Assembly: GCA_018819175.1 (NCBI GenBank) | Contig: JAHJQQ010000052.1 | Span: forward strand, 124,001-188,000 | Length of the DNA stretch: 64,000 nt | From: Gammaproteobacteria bacterium | GTDB taxonomy: Bacteria; Pseudomonadota; Gammaproteobacteria; Thiohalobacterales; Thiohalobacteraceae | Reading direction: 5' to 3' | Part shown: positions 42,458 through 51,032 of the stretch, in pieces | Position numbering within the stretch: the stretch's first letter is position 1 | Layout of the letters: every line of letters starts with the position of its first letter | The notes under the pieces: model-generated | Database searches by the model: none | What the model saw: only the letters and a program-made list of their open reading frames with translations | Told to the model about the DNA's origin: nothing | Translations under genes and position numbers: made by a program

Positions 42458-42517
42458 TCTAGAGTCTATGTACAGGAAGAAGGTTTTCACTCGGCCCTCG
42501 GCCCTAGTACCTAGACC

Positions 42518-43777
42518 CTAGGAAGGTACCCGGCGGATCTTCGCGCCAAGTTGCGCCAGTTTCTCTTCAATACATTCATAACCGCGATCAATATGATAGA
42601 TACGATCGACCACAGTATCGCCTTCGGCGACCAGACCCGCCAGCACCAGGCTCGCCGAGGCGCGCAGATCGGTGGCCATCACGGGGGCCCCGGTCAAGCG
42701 CTTCACCCCGCGGATAATCGCGGTGTTGCCTTCCACGCGCACATCGGCGCCCATGCGCTGCATTTCGTGCACATGCATGAAGCGGTTCTCGAACACCGTT
42801 TCGGTGATCGTGCCGACACCTTCGGCAACGGCATTGAGCGCGGTGAATTGCGCCTGCATATCCGTCGGAAATGCCGGATAAGGCGCGGTACGGATATCCA
42901 CCGACCGTGGCCGCCGCCCTTCCATATCCAATTCGATCCAGTCATCGCCCAGCGTGATTATGGCACCCGCTTCACGCAGCGATTGCAGCACGGCATCCAT
43001 AATATCCGGACGCGTATTCTTCAGTTTGATACGACCACCGCTGATGGCGGCAGCCACCAGATAGGTGCCGGACTCGATGCGGTCGGGCATGACGCGGTAT
43101 TCGGTGCCATGCAGATTCTCGACACCCTGCACATAAATGGTATCGGTACCCGCACCTTCAATCTTGCCGCCCATCTGATTAATGAAGTTCGCCAGATCGA
43201 CCACTTCGGGTTCGCGCGCCGCGTTTTCGATAATCGATTCACCTGACGCGAGCGCCGCTGCCATCATCAGGTTTTCGGTACCCGTGACGGTGACCATATC
43301 CATCACCAACCGATTGCCGACAAGGCGCTTGGCACGCGCCTTGATATAGCCCTGTTCAACGCTGATATCCGCACCCAGGGCCTGCAGACCTTTCACATGC
43401 AGATTCACGGGACGCGAACCGATGGCGCAACCGCCGGGCAACGACACATCGGCCGCACCATAGCGCGCCACCAACGGCCCCAACACCAGGATCGACGCGC
43501 GCATGGTCTTTACCAGTTCATAAGGCGCTTCAAAGGTACTGATGGTGCGCGGGTCGACCTCGATGTTCATCTTTTCGTCGACCACCAGACCGACGCCCAT
43601 GCGCCCGAGCAGTTCCATGCTGGTCGTCACATCGTGCAGATGCGGCACATTGGCGATAGTCACGGTATCGTCGGCGAGCAGGGCCGCGGCAAGAATCGGC
43701 AGTACGGCGTTTTTCGCGCCGGAGATTCGTATCTCGCCACCCAGCGGGGCACCACCGCTGATAATCAGTTTGTCCAA
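42518..43777 (-). CDS. murA: UDP-N-acetylglucosamine 1-carboxyvinyltransferase
   Basis: A 419-residue enolpyruvyl transferase, the first committed step of peptidoglycan synthesis. Two EPSP-synthase-like domains. The N-terminus has GEIRISGAKNAVLP; Cys117 in LPGGCAIGSRP is the active-site residue that fosfomycin alkylates. It starts with TTG at 43777 after GGAGG at 4-5 nt. Upstream lies a triple tandem repeat. Confidence 0.97.
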   Translation of the reverse strand: MDKLIISGGAPLGGEIRISGAKNAVLPILAAALLADDTVTIANVPHLHDVTTSMELLGRMGVGLVVDEKMNIEVDPRTISTFEAPYELVKTMRASILVLGPLVARYGAADVSLPGGCAIGSRPVNLHVKGLQALGADISVEQGYIKARAKRLVGNRLVMDMVTVTGTENLMMAAALASGESIIENAAREPEVVDLANFINQMGGKIEGAGTDTIYVQGVENLHGTEYRVMPDRIESGTYLVAAAISGGRIKLKNTRPDIMDAVLQSLREAGAIITLGDDWIELDMEGRRPRSVDIRTAPYPAFPTDMQAQFTALNAVAEGVGTITETVFENRFMHVHEMQRMGADVRVEGNTAIIRGVKRLTGAPVMATDLRASASLVLAGLVAEGDTVVDRIYHIDRGYECIEEKLAQLGAKIRRVPS

Positions 43778-43793
43778 GCGTCCTCCGGACTAT

Positions 43794-44142
43794 TAATTCC
43801 GCCCTGCTCGGACAAGTCCTGCGCGGGCTAACTGCCAAGGGGAAGAGCTACGCTTCTCCCCCTTCGCGATCCCCCAACTGCGTTACATAACCACAGTCCG
43901 GGCTAAGTTCTAATTCCGCCCTGCTCGGACAAGTCCTGCGCGGGCTAACTGCTAAGAGGGAGAGCTACGCTTCTCCCCCTTAGCAATTCCCCAATCACGC
44001 TGATAAACGCCCGATCAGATTTTAATTCCGCCCTGCTCGGACAAGTCCTGCGCGGGCTGACTGCTAAGAGGGAGAGCTGCGCTTCTCCCCCTTAGCTATC
44101 CCCAACTGAGCTGAAGAAGCCACAGTCCGGTTTGAAAGTTAC
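43794..44142. repeat. Three tandem ~115-bp direct repeats between ibaG and murA
   Basis: Copies start at 43794, 43911 and 44023 (spacing 117 and 112 bp), each with TAATTCCGCCCTGCTCGGAC. Every unit contains a GCCCTGC/GCGCGGGC stem enclosing GGACAAGTCC and a second stem CTAAGAGGGAGA/TTCTCCCCCTTAG. The units fill almost the whole 373-bp gap in front of murA, so six hairpins would lie in the murA leader. No coding frame. Confidence 0.9.
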
Positions 44143-44150
44143 AAGCGTCG

Positions 44151-44396
44151 TTATTGCAGGCGTGATTGCAGCTTCCACTGCTCAGGCGTGTAAGTGCGCA
44201 GTGCCAGCGCATGGATCTCGGCCTGCATCAGATCGCCGAGCGTCCCGTAGACCAGCTGATGCTGCTTCACCATACCGATGGCGTCGAAGGCCGCGCTGAT
44301 GACGGTCGCCTCGAAATGGTCGCCCTCGCCCTTGACGATGGCCTGACAGCCGGGAATACCGGCCTCAATCAACTGTTTTATCTGTTCCGCTTGCAT
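44151..44396 (-). CDS. ibaG: BolA-family protein IbaG
   Basis: An 81-residue BolA/IbaG protein with the conserved GDHFEATVISAAFDAIGMVKQHQLVYGTL core including the conserved His. IbaG works with monothiol glutaredoxin in Fe-S handling and acid stress. The place between mlaB and murA is characteristic of gammaproteobacteria. A REP-like hairpin (44521-44548) separates it from mlaB. Confidence 0.93.
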   Translation of the reverse strand: MQAEQIKQLIEAGIPGCQAIVKGEGDHFEATVISAAFDAIGMVKQHQLVYGTLGDLMQAEIHALALRTYTPEQWKLQSRLQ

Positions 44397-44520
44397 ACTG
44401 GTTGGATTCTCGCTGCGATCGATTTGCGCCGCAGCCCAGGCAGGCGCGGCAGAAAGGGCGTCATGATATAGAAAAACACCGCCCTGTGGCTAATCTCCAA
44501 GAACCTCCGGCTCATCCATC

Positions 44521-44548
44521 CCTCGTAGGAAGGTTGCTTCCTACGAGG
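44521..44548. repeat. REP-like hairpin between mlaB and ibaG
   Basis: CCTCGTAGGAA and TTCCTACGAGG form an 11-bp perfect stem with a 6-nt loop. There is no T tract, so it may stabilise rather than end the mla transcript. Confidence 0.75.
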
Positions 44549-44591
44549 ATTCGACATAGGCCGGTGTGATCGTTGAGATTTCCTGTGTCTA

Positions 44592-44897
44592 TCAGCCGCG
44601 GCTGAGCGGCAATACCTGATCCAGCCCGCTCACCCGGGCGATGGCCAGCATTTGCTGAGGTATATTCAGGAACTGAATGGATTTACCGAGTTCCTTGGCA
44701 ATGCGCATCCATTCGACCAGCAGGGCCAGGCCGGCGCTATCGGCGCGCGAGACCCCTTGCAGGTCGACCTGGATCTCCACACCCTGATCCAGCAGACGCC
44801 GGATCTCACCCAATAACTTCACCACGGTCTCGAAACTCAGTTCGCCCTCCAGACTGAGGCGACCATCCTGTCCGGCGCGTAGCGCTGCCTGGCTCAT
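44592..44897 (-). CDS. mlaB: Lipid asymmetry transporter STAS-domain protein MlaB
   Basis: A 101-residue STAS-domain protein, the cytoplasmic accessory subunit that stabilises the MlaFE ABC transporter. The core VDLQGVSRADSAGLALLVEWM carries the conserved Ser-Ala-Gly turn. Its ATG overlaps the mlaC stop by four bases (ATGA), which shows coupling. Last gene of mlaFEDCB. Confidence 0.93.
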   Translation of the reverse strand: MSQAALRAGQDGRLSLEGELSFETVVKLLGEIRRLLDQGVEIQVDLQGVSRADSAGLALLVEWMRIAKELGKSIQFLNIPQQMLAIARVSGLDQVLPLSRG

Positions 44898-45505
44898 GTA
44901 CCTTCCTGGGCATTACGCTCGGCGAGGCGCTGGATCAAACCCTCAATGCCCGCGTTTTTGATCTCGGTGGAAAAGGTAGTGCGGTAATTCGACACCAGAC
45001 TGATACCGTCGATGACCACGTCGTAGACCTTCCAGCCATCGTCGCGCAGCAGCATGCTGTAACTGATCGGGATCGCGGGACCGCCCGGCTTAAGAACCTC
45101 CGTACGCACCGTCACATCCTTGGTGTCGGCGCTCATGCGTACCGGTAGAAAATTGACCTGCTGATCGGAATATTCCAGCAACGCCGTTCCATAGGTGCGC
45201 ACCAGCAAGGTCCGGAACTGAATAATAAAGGATTGTTGCTGTTCCAGACTGGCCTGGCGCCAGTACTTGCCCAACACCCAGCGCGCCATGCGCTCGAAGT
45301 CGAAATGCGGCAGGACAATATCGTCGACCAGGCCGTAAAGCCGTTTCGGTTCGGCCTTGATGACATCATGCTGCTCTTTGAGGACGGTCAGCATGCGATC
45401 CGATGTCTGCCGTACCAGGGCTTCCGGATCCAGATGCTCGGCCGCCGCCGCAACCGCGCTATTCAGCAAAAAACTCAATAAAAACGAGGTGATGACCCGT
45501 TTCAT
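44894..45505 (-). CDS. mlaC: Phospholipid-binding protein MlaC
   Basis: A 203-residue periplasmic lipid shuttle. Signal peptide MKRVITSFLLSFLLNSAVAA, then the MlaC/Ttg2 domain (LYGLVDDIVLPHFDFERMARWVLGKYWRQAS...YSDQQVNFLPVRMS). It carries phospholipids between the outer-membrane MlaA and the inner-membrane MlaFEDB complex. Overlaps both neighbours by four bases. Confidence 0.95.
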   Translation of the reverse strand: MKRVITSFLLSFLLNSAVAAAAEHLDPEALVRQTSDRMLTVLKEQHDVIKAEPKRLYGLVDDIVLPHFDFERMARWVLGKYWRQASLEQQQSFIIQFRTLLVRTYGTALLEYSDQQVNFLPVRMSADTKDVTVRTEVLKPGGPAIPISYSMLLRDDGWKVYDVVIDGISLVSNYRTTFSTEIKNAGIEGLIQRLAERNAQEGT

Positions 45506-45975
45506 TGCTTGGCTCCTTCAGCGGCTTTGCTGAATAGGAATTGTCCGATAATCTGCTCGAGCACCAAGGCCGACTGGGTCAGGCGGATCTCGTCACCCGC
45601 CGCCAGCGATTCCTCGGCACCGCCAGGCTCAAGCGCCACATACTGCTCACCGAGCAGGCCTGCGGTAAATATCCGTGCGGAGGTATCTTTGGGAAATTTA
45701 TCGTACTGCTGCACAATCTGCAGACGCACAACCGCCTCGAAAGTTTCCATATCAAACTCGATGGATGACACTCGCCCGACGCGCACACCACCCACCGAAA
45801 CCGGTGAACGCACTTTCAATCCACCGACGTTTTCAAACCGCGCGATGATTTCATAGCCCTGGTCATTGGACATGCTGCTGAGATTGCTCACCTGCATGGC
45901 CAGCATGAACAATGCCGCCAAGCCGGCCGTGACAAACAGCCCAACGCCAATCTCGATTGCTTTTATTCTTTCCAT
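45502..45975 (-). CDS. mlaD: MCE-domain protein MlaD
   Basis: A 157-residue protein with one N-terminal membrane helix (about 8-28) and an MCE domain (GYEIIARFENVGGLKVRSPV then SVGGVRVGRVSSI). MlaD hexamers form the lipid channel on top of MlaE. Two bases separate it from mlaE. Confidence 0.95.
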   Translation of the reverse strand: MERIKAIEIGVGLFVTAGLAALFMLAMQVSNLSSMSNDQGYEIIARFENVGGLKVRSPVSVGGVRVGRVSSIEFDMETFEAVVRLQIVQQYDKFPKDTSARIFTAGLLGEQYVALEPGGAEESLAAGDEIRLTQSALVLEQIIGQFLFSKAAEGAKQ

Positions 45976-45977
45976 CG

Positions 45978-46757
45978 CTACACGTCCCCAAACATTAGCG
46001 CCGTCAACACAAAATCCAGGCCCAGAACCGCCAAGGCCGAATGCACCACGGTACGGGTTGTGGCCCGGCTCACGCCTTCCGAGGTCGGCATCGCGTCATA
46101 ACCCTCAAACAGCGCGATCCAGGTGCAGACAAAGCCGAACACAATACTCTTGATAACCCCATTGTAGATATCTTCGTGCAAATCCACTTTCGACTGCATC
46201 TGCGACCAGTAGGCGCCACTGTCCACGCCCAGCAGGCCGACACCGACGAAATAGCCGCCGATCACGCCCACAGCACTGAAGATCGCCGCTAATAACGGCA
46301 TGGACAATAATCCGGCCAGAAACCGCGGCGCGATCACGCGCTTGATCGGATCGATGGCCATCATCTCCATCCCCGAGAGCTGTTCGGTCGCCTTCATCAG
46401 GCCGATTTCCGCGGCCAGCGCGGAACCGGCACGACCCGCAAACAACAGCGCCGAGACCACCGGACCCAGTTCGCGTACCAGCGACAGCGCAACCACCACA
46501 CCCAAGGACTCTTCCGCCCCAAAGTCCACCAGGGTGTTGTAACCCTGAAGTGCCATGACCATGCCCACGAACAGGCCTGATACCAGGATAATGACCACCG
46601 ACAACACGCCGACCGAATACATCTGCGCCAGGGTCAGGCGCGGACGCATCAGCAATCCCGGCAATCCGGCCAGGGTACTGACCAGAAACAGATGGCCTCG
46701 ACCCATACGTTCGAAGACACCCAGTCCGGCGCGGCCAATCTGCCGCAACCAACCCAT
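45978..46757 (-). CDS. mlaE: Lipid ABC transporter permease MlaE
   Basis: A 259-residue permease with about five hydrophobic segments and the MlaE signature (LVRELGPVVSALLFAGRAGSALAAEIGLMK, AIDPIKRVIAPRFLAG). It forms the membrane core of the retrograde phospholipid transporter. ATG 46757 after GAGGAAA is used; a GTG directly before it is possible. Confidence 0.95.
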   Translation of the reverse strand: MGWLRQIGRAGLGVFERMGRGHLFLVSTLAGLPGLLMRPRLTLAQMYSVGVLSVVIILVSGLFVGMVMALQGYNTLVDFGAEESLGVVVALSLVRELGPVVSALLFAGRAGSALAAEIGLMKATEQLSGMEMMAIDPIKRVIAPRFLAGLLSMPLLAAIFSAVGVIGGYFVGVGLLGVDSGAYWSQMQSKVDLHEDIYNGVIKSIVFGFVCTWIALFEGYDAMPTSEGVSRATTRTVVHSALAVLGLDFVLTALMFGDV

Positions 46758-46793
46758 CACAATCTTTCCTCAGTGCGCATCAACGTCATGAGC

Positions 46794-47618
46794 TCAGGCG
46801 CCCGCCAGCAGATCATCACGATATGCCGGCGCTTTGAAATGAAAGGGTACCGGCCCGTCGGGCAAACCATGCATGAACTGCGCAACCCAGGGCGATGCCG
46901 AACGATTGAGCGCCTCCGGTGTGCCATGTTCGACGACTTTGCCTTCGGACAGCAGATAGATGTAATCCGCGATCGCGGTAACCTCCTGTACGTCATGCGA
47001 CACGATGATACTGGTCAACCCCAACGCATCATTCAGCAAGCGGATCAATTGCACCAACGCGCCCATGGAAATCGGATCCTGCCCCGTGAAAGGCTCGTCA
47101 TACATGATCATCATCGGATCGAGCGCGATCGCCCGCGCCAATGCCACCCGTCGCGCCATTCCCCCGGACAGTTCGCTGGGCATCAGGTCGCGCGCGCCGC
47201 GCAGACCTACCGCCTGAAGTTTCATCAGCACCAGATCGCGGATCATCGAGGCCGGCAGATTGGTGTGTTCGCGCAACGGGAAGGCCACATTGTCGAAGAC
47301 CGTGAGATCGGTCAGCAAGGCACCGCTCTGGAACAGCATGCCCATGCGTTTGCGCAGCTGGTACAACTCGGCGTGCCTGAGCCGCGGCACTTCCTCGCCA
47401 TCCACCCAGACAGAACCGGCATGCGGTTTGAGCTGGCCACCGATCAGCCGCAGCAAGGTGGTTTTGCCGGTACCACTGGGGCCCATAATGGCCGTAACCT
47501 TGCCGCGACGGACTTCCAGATCCACGCCGTCAAAGATCCAACGCGAACCGCGCGCAAAGCGCAGATCGCGAACCTTGACGAGTGTTTCAGTAGACGACTG
47601 TGTAGGAGCTTCGGACAT
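46794..47618 (-). CDS. mlaF: Lipid ABC transporter ATP-binding protein MlaF
   Basis: A 274-residue ATPase. Walker A GPSGTGKTT, Q loop in GMLFQSGALLTDLTVFDNVAFPL, signature LSGGMARRVALARA, Walker B MIMYDEPF, and switch His in IIVSHDVQE. ATG 47618 with AGG upstream is chosen over 47630. It opens mlaFEDCB-ibaG-murA. The 335-bp spacer to the next plus-strand gene holds a palindromic repeat (47791-47850) and a promoter for that gene; no clear mlaF promoter was found. Confidence 0.95.
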   Translation of the reverse strand: MSEAPTQSSTETLVKVRDLRFARGSRWIFDGVDLEVRRGKVTAIMGPSGTGKTTLLRLIGGQLKPHAGSVWVDGEEVPRLRHAELYQLRKRMGMLFQSGALLTDLTVFDNVAFPLREHTNLPASMIRDLVLMKLQAVGLRGARDLMPSELSGGMARRVALARAIALDPMMIMYDEPFTGQDPISMGALVQLIRLLNDALGLTSIIVSHDVQEVTAIADYIYLLSEGKVVEHGTPEALNRSASPWVAQFMHGLPDGPVPFHFKAPAYRDDLLAGA

Positions 47619-47790
47619 CAGGCCTATCATTTCATGGGTTGAGACTAGTTAAATCACCTAACGATGCCGGCATGTCAGTTTCGACCCGCACAGACGCACG
47701 AAAGACGACCCGCCGATCTCCAGCAGAAAATCACTCAGTGCCAGGGTGTTCTTTTGCGCGCGCAATTGTCACATTCCTAGGGCGCGCTTA

Positions 47791-47850
47791 CTAGGGCCTG
47801 TTAACACTATCCGCCGTCGCCACACGGCGGATAGTGTTAACAGGCCCTAG
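47791..47850. mobile_element. 60-bp palindromic miniature element, copy 2
   Basis: 27-bp perfect arms (47791-47817 and 47824-47850) beginning CTAGGGCCTGTTAACACTAT, with a 6-nt loop. It shares its outer 21 bp with 34416-34469 but differs at the tip of the stem. CTAG flanks both sides, fitting a YTAR target duplication. Confidence 0.7.
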
Positions 47851-47895
47851 TACTGTACACAGCCCCGAAACAGGTACGGGATCCCTGTCCGCCGC

Positions 47896-47923
47896 TTGGC
47901 AGCCACCGGCTTCTGTGTATCAT
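47896..47923 (+). promoter_or_regulatory. Sigma-70 promoter before the zinc-ribbon gene
   Basis: -35 TTGGCA (47896-47901), 16-nt spacer, -10 TATCAT (47918-47923). Start near 47930, 24 nt before the ATG at 47954. Confidence 0.5.
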
Positions 47924-47953
47924 GGCGCACAATCAGGCTGGGAATGCGGCACC

Positions 47954-48139
47954 ATGACCAACGTTGTACCCTTCAAACATCCGCGTGCTGCCGACAAACA
48001 TAAAGGCAACACCCTGTGCAAACGCGGGTTTCATAAATGGGTGACGGAGCCGTCCACCCCGTTCGACGTCAAAAGCGGCAAACTGATCACCCGCTACCGC
48101 TGCAGTCGTTGTGGCATCACCAAAACCGAATCACGCTGA
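47954..48139 (+). CDS. Small zinc-ribbon-like conserved protein
   Basis: A 61-residue basic protein. MTNVVPFKHPRAADKHK is followed by CKRGFHKW and, near the C-terminus, RYRCSRCGITK. Cys-x3-His plus Cys-x2-Cys could bind one zinc. Function unknown; the NVVPFK start and GFHKW motif recall small conserved gammaproteobacterial proteins of unknown role. The ATG at 47954 is preferred over a longer frame that would run through the palindromic repeat. Ends 10 bp before the antiporter gene, so possibly co-transcribed. Confidence 0.75.
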   Translation: MTNVVPFKHPRAADKHKGNTLCKRGFHKWVTEPSTPFDVKSGKLITRYRCSRCGITKTESR

Positions 48140-48149
48140 CCCGAATCCT

Positions 48150-49127
48150 ATGCTCAACTACAGCCTCGCCGTGATCGGTGGCTTCCTGTTCCTGGTCTGG
48201 GGTGCCGACCGCTTCGTGATCGGCGCCGCCGCCACGGCGCGTAATCTGGGCGTGGCTCCCTTGATCATCGGCCTGACCATTGTTGGTTTCGGGACCTCCG
48301 CGCCGGAGATGCTGGTGTCTACGGTGGCGGCCCTACAGGGTAACCCGGGGCTGGCGGTCGGCAATGCGATCGGCTCCAATATCACCAATATTGCATTGAT
48401 CCTGGGCTTAACAGCGGTGATCATGCCGCTCGCGATCAATTCCAAACTGCTCCGCCGCGAGTTACCCATCCTCACGGCGGCCATGGTCGCCGGACTGTTT
48501 CTGCTGCTCGATGGCGAACTCAGCCGACTGGATGGCATGTTCCTGCTGTTAGGGCTGCTCGCCATGGTGATCTGGATGGTGCGCACCGGCATGGCCGAGC
48601 GCAATGGTGACCCGCTGGAAGCCGAGTTTTCCGATGAAATCCCGAGCGACATGCCGATGCTGAAGGCGCTGTTCTGGGTCGGCATTGGACTGCTGGTCTT
48701 GCTCGCAAGCTCGCAGCTGCTGGTCTGGGGCGCGGTCGGCATTGCCAAAACCCTCGGCGTCAGCGACTTGATTATCGGCCTGACCATTGTCGCGTTGGGC
48801 ACCAGCCTGCCGGAACTGGCCGCCTCTATCGTCAGCGCCCTCAAGGGTGAACATGATATCGCCGTCGGCAACGTCATCGGTTCGAATCTGTTCAATCTGC
48901 TGGCCGTGCTGGGCATCCCCGGCCTGCTGCACCCGCTGGCCATCGAAGCTGAGGTTCTGAGCCGCGACTATCCGATCATGATCGGCCTGACACTGATATT
49001 TTTTGTCATGGCCTTCGGCTTCCGGGGCCGAGGACGCATCAACCGCATCGAAGGCGGCCTCCTGTTGGCCTGCTACCTCGGTTATCAGACCTTGTTATAC
49101 TTCAGCATCGTCGCCACGACTGCCTGA
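48150..49127 (+). CDS. Calcium/sodium antiporter (CaCA family, YrbG-like)
   Basis: A 325-residue inner-membrane exchanger with about ten hydrophobic segments and two inverted alpha repeats: GLTIVGFGTSAPEMLVS with GNAIGSNITNIALILG in the first, GLTIVALGTSLPELAAS with GNVIGSNLFNLLAVLG in the second. In E. coli yrbG also lies just upstream of kdsD. Its ion use is not proven for YrbG itself. Confidence 0.92.
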   Translation: MLNYSLAVIGGFLFLVWGADRFVIGAAATARNLGVAPLIIGLTIVGFGTSAPEMLVSTVAALQGNPGLAVGNAIGSNITNIALILGLTAVIMPLAINSKLLRRELPILTAAMVAGLFLLLDGELSRLDGMFLLLGLLAMVIWMVRTGMAERNGDPLEAEFSDEIPSDMPMLKALFWVGIGLLVLLASSQLLVWGAVGIAKTLGVSDLIIGLTIVALGTSLPELAASIVSALKGEHDIAVGNVIGSNLFNLLAVLGIPGLLHPLAIEAEVLSRDYPIMIGLTLIFFVMAFGFRGRGRINRIEGGLLLACYLGYQTLLYFSIVATTA

Positions 49128-49146
49128 AGCAACGCGCGAGACAGAC

Positions 49147-49344
49147 ATGCAGGAATCATTCAGCGTCAAACATGTGAAATGCGGTGGTTGTGTCAAAGCC
49201 ATTCAGCAAGGCTTGCAGGCGTTGCCGGGCGTGACTGCCGTCACCGTTGTCATTGATGGCGGCGCTGTAACCGTGGAAGGCGAAGCACTGGATCGCACAC
49301 AGCTTGCCGCCAAATTATCCGAACTGGGATACCCCGAGGTCTGA
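49147..49344 (+). CDS. Heavy-metal-associated (HMA) domain protein, CopZ-like
   Basis: A 65-residue single-domain protein with the metal site KCGGCVKAI (CxxC at Cys12 and Cys15) and the ferredoxin-like fold ending LAAKLSELGYPEV. Such proteins carry Cu(I) or Zn(II). The usual MxCxxC Met is Lys-Cys here (VKCGGC), which slightly weakens the copper-chaperone reading. It is inserted between the antiporter and kdsD, an unusual place, and its stop overlaps the kdsD start (TGATG). Confidence 0.85.
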   Translation: MQESFSVKHVKCGGCVKAIQQGLQALPGVTAVTVVIDGGAVTVEGEALDRTQLAAKLSELGYPEV

Positions 49345-50315
49345 TGAACGAATCGCAACTCCAGGCACTCGGTCTCGCCGTGATCGAAACCGAGTCTCGC
49401 GCCGTGAGCGCGCTGGCGGCGCGCATCGATGCGCGCTTTGTGCAGGCCTGCAAGCATATGCTCAGCTGCGAAGGCCGCGTGGTGGTCCTCGGCATGGGCA
49501 AGTCCGGCCACATCGGCGGCAAGATCGCGGCGACGCTGGCCAGTACCGGCACGCCGGCCTTCTTTGTCCATCCCGGGGAGGCCAGCCACGGCGATCTGGG
49601 CATGATTATCGAGACCGATGTAGTGCTGGCGCTGTCGAATTCCGGCGAGACCGCCGAACTGCTGACCATTCTGCCGCTGATCAAACGCCTGGGCGTGCCA
49701 TTGATCAGCATGACCGGCAATCCCAAATCGACCCTCGCCAAGGCCGCCAGCGTGAACCTTGATGTCAGTGTCGAAAAAGAGGCCTGCCCGCTCGGGCTTG
49801 CCCCCACCGCCAGCACGACCGCGGCCTTGGTCATGGGCGATGCATTGGCCGTCGCCCTGTTGGAATCGCGAGGTTTCACCGCCGAGGATTTCGCGCGCGC
49901 ACATCCGGGCGGCAGCCTGGGACGCCGGTTATTACTGCTGGTCGATGATGTCATGCACACCGGTGACACCATCCCGCAGGTCGGCATCGACGCCCCGCTC
50001 ACGCAGGCGCTGCATGAAATGACCCGTAAGGGCCTGGGCATGACCGCGGTGCTGGATGCCCACGGCAAAGTTGCCGGCGTGTTCACGGATGGCGATCTGC
50101 GCCGCGCGGTCGACCGTGAAATCAATCTGCACAAGACCGCTGTCGGCGAACTGATGACCCGCAATTGCAAGACCATGCCGCCCGGCCTGCTCGCCGCCGA
50201 GGCGCTGGCCATGATGGAAACGGCCAAGATCAATGGCATTCTGGTCGTTGATAAGGACGGAAAATTGGTAGGCACGGTCGGCATGCACGATTTACTGCGT
50301 GCAGGCGTGGTTTGA
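49344..50315 (+). CDS. kdsD: D-arabinose 5-phosphate isomerase
   Basis: A 323-residue enzyme making arabinose 5-phosphate for Kdo, the inner-core sugar of LPS. SIS domain (about 40-175, GMGKSGHIGGKIAATLASTG and HPGEASHGDLGMI) and a CBS pair (about 205-320, MHTGDTIPQVGID, GVFTDGDLRRAV, GILVVDKDGKLVGTVGMHDL). Its start overlaps the HMA gene's stop by one base. Confidence 0.97.
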   Translation: MNESQLQALGLAVIETESRAVSALAARIDARFVQACKHMLSCEGRVVVLGMGKSGHIGGKIAATLASTGTPAFFVHPGEASHGDLGMIIETDVVLALSNSGETAELLTILPLIKRLGVPLISMTGNPKSTLAKAASVNLDVSVEKEACPLGLAPTASTTAALVMGDALAVALLESRGFTAEDFARAHPGGSLGRRLLLLVDDVMHTGDTIPQVGIDAPLTQALHEMTRKGLGMTAVLDAHGKVAGVFTDGDLRRAVDREINLHKTAVGELMTRNCKTMPPGLLAAEALAMMETAKINGILVVDKDGKLVGTVGMHDLLRAGVV

Positions 50316-50323
50316 ACATTTTT

Positions 50324-50474
50324 TTCACACCAGAGGGCGCAGAGGACGCAGAGAAATGATTATTTACAATGAACATCAAAACAAATCGTGTTCCGTGATC
50401 GCCAGCTCCGGGGCAATGGCGTAGTAGTATGGTCATTAATTTTTCTCTGTGTTCTCTGCGCCCTCTGGTGTGAA
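50324..50474. mobile_element. 151-bp miniature inverted-repeat element between kdsD and kdsC
   Basis: Ends TTCACACCAGAGGGCGCAG and its inverse CTGCGCCCTCTGGTGTGAA are paired over about 30 bp; the interior is unrelated and non-coding. It splits the kdsD-kdsC pair, which is normally tight, so kdsC may rely on read-through or on a promoter brought by the element. Confidence 0.8.
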
Positions 50475-50510
50475 TAACAATCTTCACAACTCACTTTGGT
50501 ATCCGGGATT

Positions 50511-51032
50511 ATGAAAGATATTCTGGCAAAAGCCGCACTCACTAAACTGGTCATCTTCGATGTCGATGGCGTGCTCACTGACGGTTCGCTGTTTTTCGGC
50601 GATGACGGTCAGGAATACAAGGCCTTCAATTCGCGCGACGGGCATGGCATGAAGATGCTGATGAAATATGGCGTGGAAATCGCCATCATCACCGGCCGCA
50701 CATCCAAGGTGGTTGAACACCGCGTCGCCAATCTTGGCATCAAGCATGTCTATCAAGGCGCGCACGATAAGCTCGTTTGCTTCAACGACCTGATCGCAAA
50801 GCTTGGTATCAGCGCCGAGCAGACCGCCTATGTCGGTGATGATGTGGTTGACCTGCCGGTGATGACCAAAGTCGGCCTGGCCATCGCCGTGCAGGATGCG
50901 CACCCCTTCGTCAAGCAACATGCCCACTGGCAGACACCCAATCGCGGCGGGCATGGCGCTGGACGTGACGTCTGTGAGCTGTTGATCGAGGCACGCGGTC
51001 AGCTCAAGAGCGAGTTGGAAAGCTACCTTTGA
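50511..51032 (+). CDS. kdsC: 3-deoxy-D-manno-octulosonate 8-phosphate phosphatase
   Basis: A 173-residue HAD-type phosphatase of the C0 group. Motif I FDVDGVLTDGSLFF (Asp17 and Asp19), motif II IITGRTS, motif III/IV YVGDDVVDLPVM. It releases Kdo from Kdo 8-phosphate. ATG 50511 is preferred to an upstream TTG. The stop TGA lies within the lptC start region. Confidence 0.96.
   Translation: MKDILAKAALTKLVIFDVDGVLTDGSLFFGDDGQEYKAFNSRDGHGMKMLMKYGVEIAIITGRTSKVVEHRVANLGIKHVYQGAHDKLVCFNDLIAKLGISAEQTAYVGDDVVDLPVMTKVGLAIAVQDAHPFVKQHAHWQTPNRGGHGAGRDVCELLIEARGQLKSELESYL

Noticed and set aside
43794..44142. CRISPR or integron-like array
   Set aside because: Units of 112-117 bp are repeated nearly whole, with no unique spacers, cas genes or integrase.
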